A stretch of 64,000 nt of DNA from a bacterium SCSIO 12827 (GCA_024397995.1 CP073746.1:2406001-2470000), one strand, 5' to 3'. Shown: positions 42,539 to 51,773, counted from the stretch's first letter. The notes: a model not told the origin generated them from the letters alone. Made by a program: numbers and translations.

Positions 42539-43750
42539 ATGTGCGACCTTTGCGGCGACGACGATCTCCACCTGCACGCCACGGCGCGGCGCAAGCGGCT
42601 GTGGGAAATGACCGCCGGATGGCATTGCTCCATCCTGGGCACATGCCTGACCCTGGCCGACCTGCGCGCCCTGGCCCGCAAGCTGCCCCTGAAGATCCGC
42701 CAAGGCTTCCCCGTCGACTATCAGCTCCACGGTTTCTTCGTGAAGGAAGCCGATCAGCCGGGCCGCGCGGCCAAGATGCTGACCAAGCTGTTGGACCGCA
42801 AGCATGCGGCGGCAATCCGCCGCCTGCGCGGGGTCAAAGATGCCAAGGGCCTGGAGGGCGCCTGGGTCGAGGCCATGGCCGCCGGCGACATCCCCGGTCC
42901 CTACTGGGCGATTCTCAGCCATCCCGCCGCGACCACGGACCTATCGGAACGCATGTTCGCCGACGTGCACATGCTGTCCCATCTGGTCGGCGCCTCCAAC
43001 CGGGGCGACATCCGCCGCCTGACGGATCTGGAAGAGGAAAACGCCGGCCTGCGCGACAAGCTCGCCAAGCAGCAGAACCATCACCGCCAGCGCCTGGACG
43101 AAAAGGAAAAGCAGATCAACGCGCTGCGCGACCAGCTGCACCACGATCCCGACCGCGCCATCCGCATCGCCGCCCCGCAAACGCTGGACGGTGACGGCGC
43201 CTGTGCCTCCGTCCCGGCCCTGCAGGGCGAACTTCGCCATATGGAAATCCGTGCCGCCCAAACCGATGCCACCCTGCGCGGTCAGCGCAGCCGCATCGAG
43301 GAACTGTCGCGCCTCGTCGACAGCCTGCTCGACGAGAACCGGTCCCTGGAAACGGCCCTGGTCCGCGAACGAGGCACCGGCCCCGCCGGCAGTGACTGCG
43401 ACACCTCCTGCCCCTTCGATCTCGGCGGGCGTAGCCTGCTTTACGTCGGGGGCCGGCAGCAGACCGTGCATCGCCTGAAATCCCTGGTCGAAGCATGGAA
43501 CGGCCATTTCCTGCACCATGACGGCGGCCTGGAAAAATCCATCAATGAATTGGCGGGTGCGGTGGTCAAGGCCGACGCCGTGGTGTTCCCCACGGACTGC
43601 GTCAGCCATGATGCGGCCCTTCAGGTCAAACGCCTGTGCCGCCAGACCATGAAGCCGTTCGTGCCGCTGCGCAGTTCCGGCGTCGCCTCTTTCGTCGCCG
43701 GACTGCGTCACGGATTGGAAAGTTTCGACGCCGCCGCCGGCGCCGACTAA
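42539..43750 (+). CDS. DUF2325 domain protein with N-terminal cysteine motif
   Basis: 403 aa, function unknown. The N-terminus has CDLCG and a WHCSILGTC segment that could bind a metal. A coiled-coil region (about residues 160-205, rich in Glu/Lys with LAKQQNHHRQRLDEKEKQIN) is followed by a second helical stretch. The DUF2325 domain is at about residues 300-395, with SLLYVGGRQQTVHRLKSLVE, HDGGLEKSINELAGAV, PTDCVSHDAALQVKRLC and FVPLRSSGVASF. The ATG at 42539 was chosen over a TTG at 42437 that lies in the Fur-like box. As the first gene after that box it is likely iron-regulated. Confidence 0.88.
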   Translation: MCDLCGDDDLHLHATARRKRLWEMTAGWHCSILGTCLTLADLRALARKLPLKIRQGFPVDYQLHGFFVKEADQPGRAAKMLTKLLDRKHAAAIRRLRGVKDAKGLEGAWVEAMAAGDIPGPYWAILSHPAATTDLSERMFADVHMLSHLVGASNRGDIRRLTDLEEENAGLRDKLAKQQNHHRQRLDEKEKQINALRDQLHHDPDRAIRIAAPQTLDGDGACASVPALQGELRHMEIRAAQTDATLRGQRSRIEELSRLVDSLLDENRSLETALVRERGTGPAGSDCDTSCPFDLGGRSLLYVGGRQQTVHRLKSLVEAWNGHFLHHDGGLEKSINELAGAVVKADAVVFPTDCVSHDAALQVKRLCRQTMKPFVPLRSSGVASFVAGLRHGLESFDAAAGAD

Positions 43751-43755
43751 GCCCC

Positions 43756-44214
43756 ATGCGCGCCTTCGCCGCCCCATCCACCTTCATCGAACTGCCGTTC
43801 GGCGAGCAACTGATGCTCTGGGCCGTGCGGCTTTGGATGCGCGGCCTTAGGGACGGCATGCCCGATCAGACGATCCTCCGCACCGGTTTCAAGCTGGCCG
43901 GGGTTCCCGCCGCACATGCGCCTCTCGATGGCCTGATGACCGTCCTGACAACCGCGGCAACCGATACCATTGATATTCGCTGCCCACATTGCGCCGACAT
44001 CAGCGCGGATGAACACCTGTTGATGGACGTCATCGCCGGCCTGCAGTCCCCGGGCCGCGGCTGCAGCACCCTGTTCGCCTGTCGCCTGCCCCCGACCGCG
44101 CGGCGCACCGGGATGGAGTTGGCAGGGCATCTGGCAGCCGTGTTTTCCGACGCGGGGCTGATGATCCGTCCGCGCGGACCGGTCTTCGGCCCCGAAAAAT
44201 CCACGATTCATTGA
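43756..44214 (+). CDS. unknown protein of the iron operon with CPHC motif
   Basis: 152 aa, mainly helical, not recognised. Notable are FGEQLMLWAVRLWMRGL near the N-terminus, a CPHC pair in IRCPHCADISADEHLL in the middle, and a C-terminal Cys in TLFACRLPP. There is no signal peptide. It follows the DUF2325 gene after 5 bases, so it is in the same transcript and presumably iron-regulated. A role in iron or iron-sulfur handling is inference from position only. Confidence 0.72.
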   Translation: MRAFAAPSTFIELPFGEQLMLWAVRLWMRGLRDGMPDQTILRTGFKLAGVPAAHAPLDGLMTVLTTAATDTIDIRCPHCADISADEHLLMDVIAGLQSPGRGCSTLFACRLPPTARRTGMELAGHLAAVFSDAGLMIRPRGPVFGPEKSTIH

Positions 44215-44311
44215 CCGGTTTTCGTCGCCTCATTCGTCTTATTCACAACCCCCCTCGCGGGACCAAGCCGCCAAGGCGGCCCAGAAACGCAAAATATCAA
44301 AGGAGAAACTC

Positions 44312-45589
44312 ATGAAACGCCTCATAACCGCATTCGCCGTCGGCTGCATGCTGACCGCCACCGCATCCGGCGCGGCGCCCGCCCGGACGGCGGATCCGGC
44401 AAAGGTGCTCGACACCTATGCCGATATCGCCCATGCCATGTACGAAGACGCCCTGATTACCGCTGAAACCCTCCAGTCCGCCGTCATGCAACTGGTCGCG
44501 TCGCCCTCGCGCGCAACGCTGCTGCGCGCCCGCGCCGCCTGGATCGATGCCCGCCGACCCTACCAGCAGACGGAAGGCTTCCGCTTCGGCAATGCCGCCG
44601 TCGACGACTGGGAAGGCAAGGTCAACGCCTGGCCGCTGGACGAAGGGCTGATCGACTACGTCGACACCTCCTACGGCAAAGAGTCCAAGGACAACCCCTT
44701 CTACACCGCCAACGTCATCGCCAACCCGTCCCTGCGCCTGGGCGGCAAGACCATCGACGCGTCCAAGATTACGCCCGAGTTGATTTCCGGCACGCTGCAC
44801 GAGGTCGACGGCGTTGAAGCCAATGTCGCGTCCGGTTATCACGCCATCGAATTCCTGCTGTGGGGCCAGGATCTGAACGGCACGGGCCCGGGCGCCGGCA
44901 ACCGGCCGCACACGGATTTCGACACCAAGAACTGCACCCACGGCAATTGCGACCGCCGGGCCCAGTACCTGACGGCGGCGACGGAGCTCCTGATTTCGGA
45001 CCTCAAGGACATGGTCGGCCAATGGGCCTCGGGCGGGGCGGCGCGTGCCGCCGTGACCGCCGACAAAGCCAAGGGTATCGGCGCCATCATCAAGGGCCTG
45101 GGCAGCCTGTCCTATGGTGAGCTGGCCGGTGAGCGCATCAAGCTCGGCCTCATGCTCCACGATCCCGAGGAAGAGCACGATTGCTTCGCCGACAACACCC
45201 ACAACTCTCACTACTTCGACCAGGTCGGCATGATGTCCATCTACGCCGGCCGCTATGCCCGCATCGATGGCTCCGTCGTCCAGGGCCCGAGCCTGGCCGA
45301 CCTGATCACCGCCAAGGACGCCAAGCTGGCGGCCAAGATCGACGCGGCCTTAAGCGCCACCCTGGCCCGCATGCAGGTCATGAAGGACACGGCCGACCGC
45401 CGTGTCATGGCCTATGATCAGATGATCGGCGAAGGCAACGCCGCCGGGAACAAGATCATCCAGGACGTAGTTGATGGTCTGGTCGCCCAGGCCAAGGCGA
45501 TCGAGAGCGCGATGGCGCCGCTGGGCCTCTCCGGCGTGTCCTTCGAAGGCTCCGACAGCCTTGACAATCCGTCCGCCGTGTTCAAATAG
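44312..45589 (+). CDS. imelysin family protein (IrpA-like)
   Basis: 425 aa exported protein. The signal peptide covers about residues 1-23 (KRLITAFAVGCMLTATASG). Imelysin-type helical bundle segments follow, with the conserved GxHxxE motif as SGYHAIEFLLWGQD near residue 176, and a long second half. The imelysins of cyanobacteria (IrpA) are iron-regulated and thought to take part in iron uptake. It sits in the Fur-controlled region, about 100 bases after the CPHC gene and before the di-haem protein. Confidence 0.92.
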   Translation: MKRLITAFAVGCMLTATASGAAPARTADPAKVLDTYADIAHAMYEDALITAETLQSAVMQLVASPSRATLLRARAAWIDARRPYQQTEGFRFGNAAVDDWEGKVNAWPLDEGLIDYVDTSYGKESKDNPFYTANVIANPSLRLGGKTIDASKITPELISGTLHEVDGVEANVASGYHAIEFLLWGQDLNGTGPGAGNRPHTDFDTKNCTHGNCDRRAQYLTAATELLISDLKDMVGQWASGGAARAAVTADKAKGIGAIIKGLGSLSYGELAGERIKLGLMLHDPEEEHDCFADNTHNSHYFDQVGMMSIYAGRYARIDGSVVQGPSLADLITAKDAKLAAKIDAALSATLARMQVMKDTADRRVMAYDQMIGEGNAAGNKIIQDVVDGLVAQAKAIESAMAPLGLSGVSFEGSDSLDNPSAVFK

Positions 45590-45695
45590 CAGGGGGAGAA
45601 CGGGCGGCGGTTTCCGCCCTCCACCGGAAACCGCCGCCTGCTCCGACCCGGCCACAGATGGCCACCCGTAGCCTGATCAAGGATACCTGCCCAAG

Positions 45696-47204
45696 ATGTT
45701 TCCGGCCGCCCGTTGGGCCAGCGTTGCCGCCATGGTGGTCTTAACCGCCGGCGCCCCCGCTGCGTCCGGAGACAGGGAACGGGCGGTCGTCAAGCCGACC
45801 ACGGACTTCACCAAGGCCGAGACCTACGAGGCCATGTCGGGCGGGGCCGCGACCTCGCAAAAGTCCGCCAACGCCGACGCTTTTTCCCATTCGTCGGCCA
45901 ATCTGCCTTTTTCCCAGGAATTGGATTTCAAGGTCGGCAACGGATTCTTCCGCCGGCTCTGGGTGTCCTCCCCGGCGTCGACAAGATCCGCCGACGGCCT
46001 GGGCCCCCTGTTCAACGCCCGGTCCTGCCAGCGCTGCCACCTGAAGGACGGACGCGGCCATCCGCCAAAGGCCAACTGGCCCGACGACAGCGCCGTGTCC
46101 ATGTTCCTGCGCCTGTCGATCCCGCCCGAGACCGAAGCACAAAAGAAACTGCTGGCCGAGCTGCGCGCACCCGTCATCGCCGAGCCGACCTATGGCACCC
46201 AGTTGCAGGATTTCGCGGTCCAGGGCATTGATCCCGAAGGCCGTATGCACATCACCTATACCGAGGAGCCGGTCAGCCTAAGCGACGGCACGGTGGTCCA
46301 CCTGCGCCGCCCGGCCTACAAAATCACCGACCTGGCCTATGGCCCCCTGCATCCCCAGGCTCTGCTGTCCCCCCGCGTCGCCACGCCGATGATCGGCCTG
46401 GGCCTTCTGGAAATGATCGACGAAGCCGACATCGTCCAGGGTGCCGACCCGGATGATGCCGACGGCGACGGCATTTCCGGCCGCGTCCAGCGGGTCTGGG
46501 ACCAAGACGCCGGCAAACCCGCCCTCGGTCGGTTCGGCTGGAAGGCCGGCGATCCGACCGTGCGCCAGCAATCGGGCCATGCCTTCGCCGGCGACATCGG
46601 CATTTCCAATCCGGTCGTGTCCGCCCATTGGGGCGACTGCACGGCGGCGCAGACCGCCTGCCGCAACGCCCCCGACGGCGGCACCACGCCCGACGCCGAC
46701 AACCCGACCGCCGACGGCATGGAGGCCTCGGAAAAAATTCTCGCCCTGGTTACCTTCTATGCCCGCAATCTGGCCGTGCCCAAGCGCCGTGACGTCGAAG
46801 CCCCCCAGGTTCTGGCCGGCAAGAAAGTGTTCTACGATAGTGGCTGCGCCGCCTGCCACCGGCCCAAGTTCGTGACCCGCACGGACCCTGCCCGGCCAGA
46901 ACATTCCCACCAATTGATTTGGCCCTATACGGACCTGCTGCTGCACGACATGGGCGCGGGCTTGGCCGACGGCCGGCCGGAAGGCCTGGCCGATGGTCGT
47001 GAATGGCGGACGGCGCCGCTCTGGGGCATCGGTTTGACCGAGACCGTCAGCGGCCATACCTTTTTTCTGCACGACGGTCGCGCCCGCAACCTTTTGGAAG
47101 CCATCCTGTGGCACGGCGGCGAAGCCGAGGCCGCCCGGGAAGCCGTTCGAAAATTACCCACAAAGGAGCGGGAGGCCCTGCTCGCCTTCCTGAATTCGCT
47201 ATGA
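45696..47204 (+). CDS. di-haem oxidoreductase (DHOR/thiol oxidoreductase family)
   Basis: 502 aa exported c-type cytochrome. A signal peptide (about residues 1-25) is followed by two haem-binding motifs, CQRCH at about residue 110 and CAACH at about residue 387, as in di-haem peroxidase-like proteins. The region between includes YGTQLQDFAVQGIDPEGR and FGWKAGDPTVRQQSGHAF. It is found beside imelysins in iron loci and may oxidise Fe(II) or reduce Fe(III) at the cell surface (inference). Its stop overlaps the start of the second imelysin gene by 4 bases. Confidence 0.93.
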   Translation: MFPAARWASVAAMVVLTAGAPAASGDRERAVVKPTTDFTKAETYEAMSGGAATSQKSANADAFSHSSANLPFSQELDFKVGNGFFRRLWVSSPASTRSADGLGPLFNARSCQRCHLKDGRGHPPKANWPDDSAVSMFLRLSIPPETEAQKKLLAELRAPVIAEPTYGTQLQDFAVQGIDPEGRMHITYTEEPVSLSDGTVVHLRRPAYKITDLAYGPLHPQALLSPRVATPMIGLGLLEMIDEADIVQGADPDDADGDGISGRVQRVWDQDAGKPALGRFGWKAGDPTVRQQSGHAFAGDIGISNPVVSAHWGDCTAAQTACRNAPDGGTTPDADNPTADGMEASEKILALVTFYARNLAVPKRRDVEAPQVLAGKKVFYDSGCAACHRPKFVTRTDPARPEHSHQLIWPYTDLLLHDMGAGLADGRPEGLADGREWRTAPLWGIGLTETVSGHTFFLHDGRARNLLEAILWHGGEAEAAREAVRKLPTKEREALLAFLNSL

Positions 47205-48268
47205 TCCGTTACCGCATTCTGCTGCGTCCGACCACGGTCCTGACCGCCCTTCTGCTGGCCGTCACTCTGGCATCACCGGCGCGGGCCGCCACCGACACCA
47301 TTGACTACGGCGCGGTCAACGCCGCCATCGTCAAGGATCACCTGCTGCCCCGCTACCATGCCTTCACTGAAAAAACGGCAGCGCTTGTCGACGCCGCCGG
47401 GAACCTGTGCCCCGCCCCAGAGCCGGCCGCATTAGCCGCCGCCCGCGACGCCTTCCATGGTGCTCTGGATGCCTGGCAGGAAGTCGAACACCTGCGCCAG
47501 GGCCCTGCGGCAATGGCCGACACCCATATCCGCGTCAAGTTCTGGCCCGACCGCAAAAGCCTGGTCGACAAGCATCTGGCGCGGCTGATGGCCAACAAGA
47601 ATGGCGACATTCTGAAAGCGGATAGCTTCGCCCATGTGTCCATCGCCGTGCAGGGTTTTCCCGCCCTGGAACGCCTGCTGTTCGCCAAGGACGCCCCCGC
47701 ATCCCTGAAAACCGGCGACGGGCCGGTGACGCCCTGTGGCGTGGTCCGGGCCATCGCGGTCAATCTGCACGCCATCGCCGCGGACCTGGAAGCGCGCTGG
47801 ACCAAGGACCCGGCGGCGGGCCGCCCGGCCAAGCGCGTGACCACGGACCTGTTCAACGATCTGGCCACGGGTCTGGGCGCCGTCGCCGAATTGAAGCTGG
47901 GCGCCCCTTTGGGATCCGACGGCAAGTCCCGGCCGCGCCGGGCGGAAAACTGGATGAGCGGCCGCGCCCTGCGCAACGTGATGCACAATTTGGTCGCGCT
48001 CCAGGACCTATACGACGGCCTCGCCACGGCCAAGGGTGCTCATATCGGCAAGGGCGAGGACGACTTGATCCGCCGCCAGTTCGCCTACCTGATCAAGACC
48101 ACGCGCGCCCTGGGCCCCTCAATCACGGCGGTGCTCGGGACCGAGAAAGGGCCGCTACGCCTCAAGGTGCTGAAAAGCGACCTCCAGGACCTGCACGAAC
48201 TGGTCGTCATCAATGTTTCCGAGGCCCTCGACCTCGTCCTTGGTTTTAACTCCCTGGACGGAGACTGA
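47201..48268 (+). CDS. second imelysin family protein
   Basis: 355 aa exported protein. A signal peptide (about residues 1-30, ending SPARA) is followed by an imelysin-like helical bundle. At the place of the GxHxxE motif it has VQGFPALERLLFAKDA, with the His replaced by Pro, so the metal site differs from the first imelysin. Coupled by overlap to the di-haem gene and by 2 bases to the DUF1513 gene. Confidence 0.9.
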   Translation: MIRYRILLRPTTVLTALLLAVTLASPARAATDTIDYGAVNAAIVKDHLLPRYHAFTEKTAALVDAAGNLCPAPEPAALAAARDAFHGALDAWQEVEHLRQGPAAMADTHIRVKFWPDRKSLVDKHLARLMANKNGDILKADSFAHVSIAVQGFPALERLLFAKDAPASLKTGDGPVTPCGVVRAIAVNLHAIAADLEARWTKDPAAGRPAKRVTTDLFNDLATGLGAVAELKLGAPLGSDGKSRPRRAENWMSGRALRNVMHNLVALQDLYDGLATAKGAHIGKGEDDLIRRQFAYLIKTTRALGPSITAVLGTEKGPLRLKVLKSDLQDLHELVVINVSEALDLVLGFNSLDGD

Positions 48269-48270
48269 TC

Positions 48271-49404
48271 ATGGATATGACACGGCGAACTGTGCTCGGC
48301 TTTGGCGCCGGCGGTCTGGTCTACCTCACGGTGCCCGGTGTCTGGGCCGCCCCAGGCGGCCCGCGTTATCTGGGCGTGCGGCGGTTGGGCGACGGGCGGA
48401 GCGCCCCCTTCCGTTTCGCGGCCTGCGTCGCCGATGCCAACGGCCGCATCCTGCGCCAGGTCGACCTGCCTGCGCGCGGCCATGGCTTCGCCGTCCGTCC
48501 CGACGGCAAGACCGCCGTCGCCTTGGCGCGGCGGCCCGGCACCTTTGCCGCGGCCTTCGCCATCGACGGTGACGGCCCTGCCCGGGTGTTCCACGCCCCC
48601 GCCGGGCGCCACTTTCAAGGCCATGCGGTGTTCGAGCCCACGGGCCGCCACCTGTTCGCCACGGAAAACGATTTCGACAACGCGCGCGGCTGCATCGGGG
48701 TTTATGACGCCGCCGACGGGTTCAAGCGCGTGGCGGAACTGCCGAGCCATGGCATCGGCTGCCACGAACTGGTTTTGATGCCGGATGGCCAGACCGCCGC
48801 CGTCGCCAACGGCGGTATTCTGACCCATCCGGACAGTGGCCGCGCCAAACTGAACCTGGGCACCATGCGCCCGAACCTGGCCTACGTGGACCTGCGATCC
48901 GGCAAATTGCAGGACACCATCGACTATCCCGACGACCGCCGCCACAAGCTGAGCATTCGCCATCTCGCCGCCTTCGACGACGGGCGCGTGGTGTTCGCCT
49001 GCCAGGACCAGGGCCCGGCCGCCGACGGCCTAACCCTGGTCGGTCAGCACCGCCCGGGGTCGGGGAGGATCGAAGATCTGGAAGCGCCCGAGGCGACGAT
49101 CCTGAACCTGAACGGATATTGCGGGTCCGTCGCCGTGGACCGGGGCGGGAAGCTGGCGGCGGTCAGCGCGCCGCGCGGCAACCGGGTTCTGTTCTGGAAC
49201 ACCCTGACGGGCGATCTGGCCGGCAGCGTGGCGATCGCCGATGGCTGCGGCCTGGCGGCCGGCCCGGCCAAGGGCAGCTTCGTGTTGACCAGCGGGATGG
49301 GGGCCTTCGTGGTTGGCGGGCCGGATCTACCCACCCCCGCCGCATCCGAAGACGGCGCCCCCTGGGACAACCACCTATTGGCCGTGCCGGACATCCGCGC
49401 ATAG
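48271..49404 (+). CDS. DUF1513 protein, Tat-exported beta-propeller
   Basis: 377 aa. The N-terminus has a twin-arginine signal (TRRTVLGFGAGG), so it is exported folded, probably with a cofactor or metal. The rest is a repeat of propeller-like strands with GHGFAVRPDGKTAVALARRPG, GIGCHELVLMPDGQTAAVANGG and CGLAAGPAKGSFVLTSGMG. DUF1513 proteins are standard members of imelysin/di-haem iron operons, but their activity is unknown. It is the last gene of the four-gene set that starts at the first imelysin. Confidence 0.93.
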   Translation: MDMTRRTVLGFGAGGLVYLTVPGVWAAPGGPRYLGVRRLGDGRSAPFRFAACVADANGRILRQVDLPARGHGFAVRPDGKTAVALARRPGTFAAAFAIDGDGPARVFHAPAGRHFQGHAVFEPTGRHLFATENDFDNARGCIGVYDAADGFKRVAELPSHGIGCHELVLMPDGQTAAVANGGILTHPDSGRAKLNLGTMRPNLAYVDLRSGKLQDTIDYPDDRRHKLSIRHLAAFDDGRVVFACQDQGPAADGLTLVGQHRPGSGRIEDLEAPEATILNLNGYCGSVAVDRGGKLAAVSAPRGNRVLFWNTLTGDLAGSVAIADGCGLAAGPAKGSFVLTSGMGAFVVGGPDLPTPAASEDGAPWDNHLLAVPDIRA

Positions 49405-49471
49405 GGCGGCAAAAAAGAAATCTCGTCAAACGGCCTTGCGTGCCTTGAAATTCCCGAACGGCATTCCGATA

Positions 49472-49509
49472 TTGACAATCATTCGCAGAACGAATGATAC
49501 TCATTATCA
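49472..49509 (+). promoter_or_regulatory. sigma-70 promoter with overlapping Fur box for bfd
   Basis: TTGACA (49472-49477), 17 bases, TGATAC (49495-49500). Overlapping the -10 is TGATACTCATTATCA (49495-49509), a 13 of 14 match to the Fur consensus TGATAATNATTATCA. A second AATCATTCG/CGAATGATA inverted repeat surrounds it. Confidence 0.85.
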
Positions 49510-49538
49510 AGAACAAATCGCCATCGGGAATAACCTCC

Positions 49539-49763
49539 ATGTACGTCTGCAATTGCAACGGAATCACCGAAACGGAAGTCAAGGAAGCGGTGCGTTCCGG
49601 CGCCGAAAAGTGGGATGACGTGCATACCTATTTCGATTGCGCGCCCTGCTGCGGCAAATGCGAATGCGAGATTTCCGAAGCCATCTGCCAAGCGCGCCGT
49701 GACACCGCCACCGACGACGCCCCATTATTCGCGGCACCGGCCGCGCTGGCGACGGCAGGCTGA
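49539..49763 (+). CDS. bfd: bacterioferritin-associated ferredoxin-like [2Fe-2S] protein
   Basis: 74 aa. The cysteine pattern C4, C6 and C38, C41 (MYVCNCNGITETEV ... CAPCCGKC) matches the [2Fe-2S] ligands of Bfd, which delivers electrons to bacterioferritin to release stored iron. An alanine-rich tail follows the domain. The start at 49539 is preceded by a short AATAACCTCC stretch. The promoter with a strong Fur box explains iron control. No bfr gene is in the window. Confidence 0.92.
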   Translation: MYVCNCNGITETEVKEAVRSGAEKWDDVHTYFDCAPCCGKCECEISEAICQARRDTATDDAPLFAAPAALATAG

Positions 49764-49764
49764 C

Positions 49765-49935
49765 ATGTTCCTCTGGCAAGCCCTCAATCCGAAGGCCGTT
49801 GTCGCGGCTTTTGCCGCCCTTTCGAAGGAACCGCGGGACCAGCCAAAGAGCGCCCCTGCCGTGGAAGACCGCCCGCCCGCGAACACGCCGACGCTGGGCC
49901 TCGTCAATCCCTACGACCCCAACAGCCTGACGTAG
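49765..49935 (+). CDS. small protein after bfd
   Basis: 56 aa, unrecognised. A hydrophobic N-terminus (FLWQALNPKAVVAAFAALS) is followed by a charged Pro-rich tail ending NPYDPNSLT. It starts 1 base after the bfd stop, so a shared transcript is likely; it ends close to the convergent ABC ATPase gene. Confidence 0.5.
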   Translation: MFLWQALNPKAVVAAFAALSKEPRDQPKSAPAVEDRPPANTPTLGLVNPYDPNSLT

Positions 49936-49947
49936 AACTCCGGCGCG

Positions 49948-50742
49948 CTAGTTCGCGCCCGGACCGGGCACGCAGACGCGCACGGTATCCCCTGCCCCCG
50001 ACGGAACCTCGGCAATGCACACGGACATGCCGTAGACGTTGCTGAGCGCAGTACCGGTCAGCACCGCCGCCGTCGGTCCGTCCGCCAGGATGCCGCCTGC
50101 CTTCATCAGCACGGCTCGGTCAGCGAACCGCAGGGCATGGTCCGGATGATGGGAGGATATGACGATCGTCCGCCCCGCCCCGGCCAGCCGCCGCACGCAG
50201 TCCAGAACATGAAACTGGTTGGCGAAATCCAGGCTTGCCGTGGGCTCGTCCATGAAGATCACCGGGGCCTGTTGGGCGAGCGCGCGGGCGATCAGGGCCA
50301 GTTGCCGTTGACCGCCGCTGATGGCGGTAAAGGGCCGCGTCGCCAAATGGGCGATGCGCAGTTCGTCCAGCGCCCCTTGGGCGACCCAACGGTCTTCCGG
50401 CCCCGGAGCCGCGAACATGCCGAGATGGGGTGCCCGACCCATGAGCACGACATCCAGGACCGTGAACGGGAAATAACCCTCGACCACCTGGGGCACGTAG
50501 GCGACGCGCTTGGCGACCGCGCCTCGGGACAGTTGGGCAAGATCCTCGCCGCCGATCAGAATGCGGCCGCCCTGGGGCTTGAGCAGGCCCAGCAAGGTCC
50601 GGAACAAGGTCGTCTTACCGCAGCCATTGGGGCCGAGCAGCGCCGTCACCTGCCCGCCCGCGATGGTCAGGTCCATGTCGCGCCCCACGGGATGGCCGGG
50701 GTAGCCGGTGGCGAGCGCCCGGGTTTCGATTTCTAACGCCAT
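49948..50742 (-). CDS. iron-siderophore-type ABC transporter ATP-binding protein (FecE/FepC-like)
   Basis: 264 aa ATPase. Walker A is GPNGCGKTT, the signature is SGGQRQLALIARAL and Walker B is VIFMDEPTASLD. The N-terminus and overall length fit FecE/FepC/BtuD. It is the last gene of the import operon, overlapping the permease gene by about 10 bases. Its 3' end is 12 bases from the small gene after bfd. A haem, cobalamin or siderophore substrate is possible; the neighbouring iron genes favour iron. Confidence 0.92.
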   Translation of the reverse strand: MALEIETRALATGYPGHPVGRDMDLTIAGGQVTALLGPNGCGKTTLFRTLLGLLKPQGGRILIGGEDLAQLSRGAVAKRVAYVPQVVEGYFPFTVLDVVLMGRAPHLGMFAAPGPEDRWVAQGALDELRIAHLATRPFTAISGGQRQLALIARALAQQAPVIFMDEPTASLDFANQFHVLDCVRRLAGAGRTIVISSHHPDHALRFADRAVLMKAGGILADGPTAAVLTGTALSNVYGMSVCIAEVPSGAGDTVRVCVPGPGAN

Positions 50743-51773
50743 GACAACCTCGCCCGGGCCAGCACCCAGAGAAACAAGGGTGCCCCGACAAAGGCGTTGA
50801 GCACGCCCAGGGGGATTTCCACGGTCGTCGCGGCGCGGGCAATGGTATCGACGCCCAGCAGGTAGACGGACCCCATCAGGATCGTCGCCGGCAGCAGGCG
50901 CGAGAATTCCGGCCCGACCACAAAGCGCGCCATATGGGGGATGATCAGGCCGACCCAGCCGATGGTCCCGGCGATGGCGACGACAGAGGACGTCGCCAGG
51001 GTCGCGCAGACCACCAGGATCAGGCGCAGACGTTCCGTGTCGACCCCCAGCGCCCGCGCCTCGTCATCGCCGAGCGACATCAAATTCACCCGCCAGCGCA
51101 GGAACAGAAGCGGCCCCAGCCCCAGGGCCACGGCGGGCCAGGCATTGCCCAGATCGGAAAAGGTCACGCCCGCGAGCGAGCCCATGAGCCAGAAGGTGAT
51201 GGCTGGCAACTGGTCGTAAGGATCGGCCAGATAGGTCAGCACGGCGATCCCGGCCCCCATCACGGCGCCGATCACCACCCCGGCCAGGACCAGCACCAGG
51301 ATCGGGTCGTGGGCGCCCTTAACCGCACGGGACACGGCGTAAACCAGCGTCACAGCCCCCAGGCCGAACACGAAGGCCATGCCCTGGATCGCCGCCACGG
51401 GCAGGCTGAGGAAGATGGCCAGAACGGCGCCCAGACCCGCACCCGAGGTCACGCCCAGGATGTCCGGGGCGACGAGCGGATTGCGGAACACGGCCTGATA
51501 GGTCGCCCCCGCCGCCGACAGGGCCAGCCCGACCAGCAGGGCCGAAGCCAGGCGCGGCACGCGGATGTCCATGACCACGGCGCGGGCCCTGTCCGACACA
51601 TCCTGGGGCAGGCCCGTCAGGCCTTCCCACAAAATACGGGCGACGTCGCTTAAGGAAACGGGAAATTGGCCGACCGTGGCGGCGGCGAAGAACAGCAGCG
51701 CGACCGCGCCCAGGCCCAGCATAGCCAGCACGCCCCGGCGCGCCCAGATCACCAATGCCGGTTCCATGGTCAT
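50733..51773 (-). CDS. FecCD-type ABC transporter permease
   Basis: 346 aa integral membrane protein with about nine to ten helices of the BtuC/FecCD fold. Clear segments are SLSDVARILWEGLTG, VPRLASALLVGLALSAAGA with YQAVFRNPLVAPDILGVTSG, and the EAA-like loop GWVGLIIPHMARFVVGPEF. It works as a homodimer or with a second permease not seen here. Overlaps the binding-protein gene upstream (ATGA) and the ATPase gene downstream. Confidence 0.93.
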   Translation of the reverse strand: MTMEPALVIWARRGVLAMLGLGAVALLFFAAATVGQFPVSLSDVARILWEGLTGLPQDVSDRARAVVMDIRVPRLASALLVGLALSAAGATYQAVFRNPLVAPDILGVTSGAGLGAVLAIFLSLPVAAIQGMAFVFGLGAVTLVYAVSRAVKGAHDPILVLVLAGVVIGAVMGAGIAVLTYLADPYDQLPAITFWLMGSLAGVTFSDLGNAWPAVALGLGPLLFLRWRVNLMSLGDDEARALGVDTERLRLILVVCATLATSSVVAIAGTIGWVGLIIPHMARFVVGPEFSRLLPATILMGSVYLLGVDTIARAATTVEIPLGVLNAFVGAPLFLWVLARARLSWR

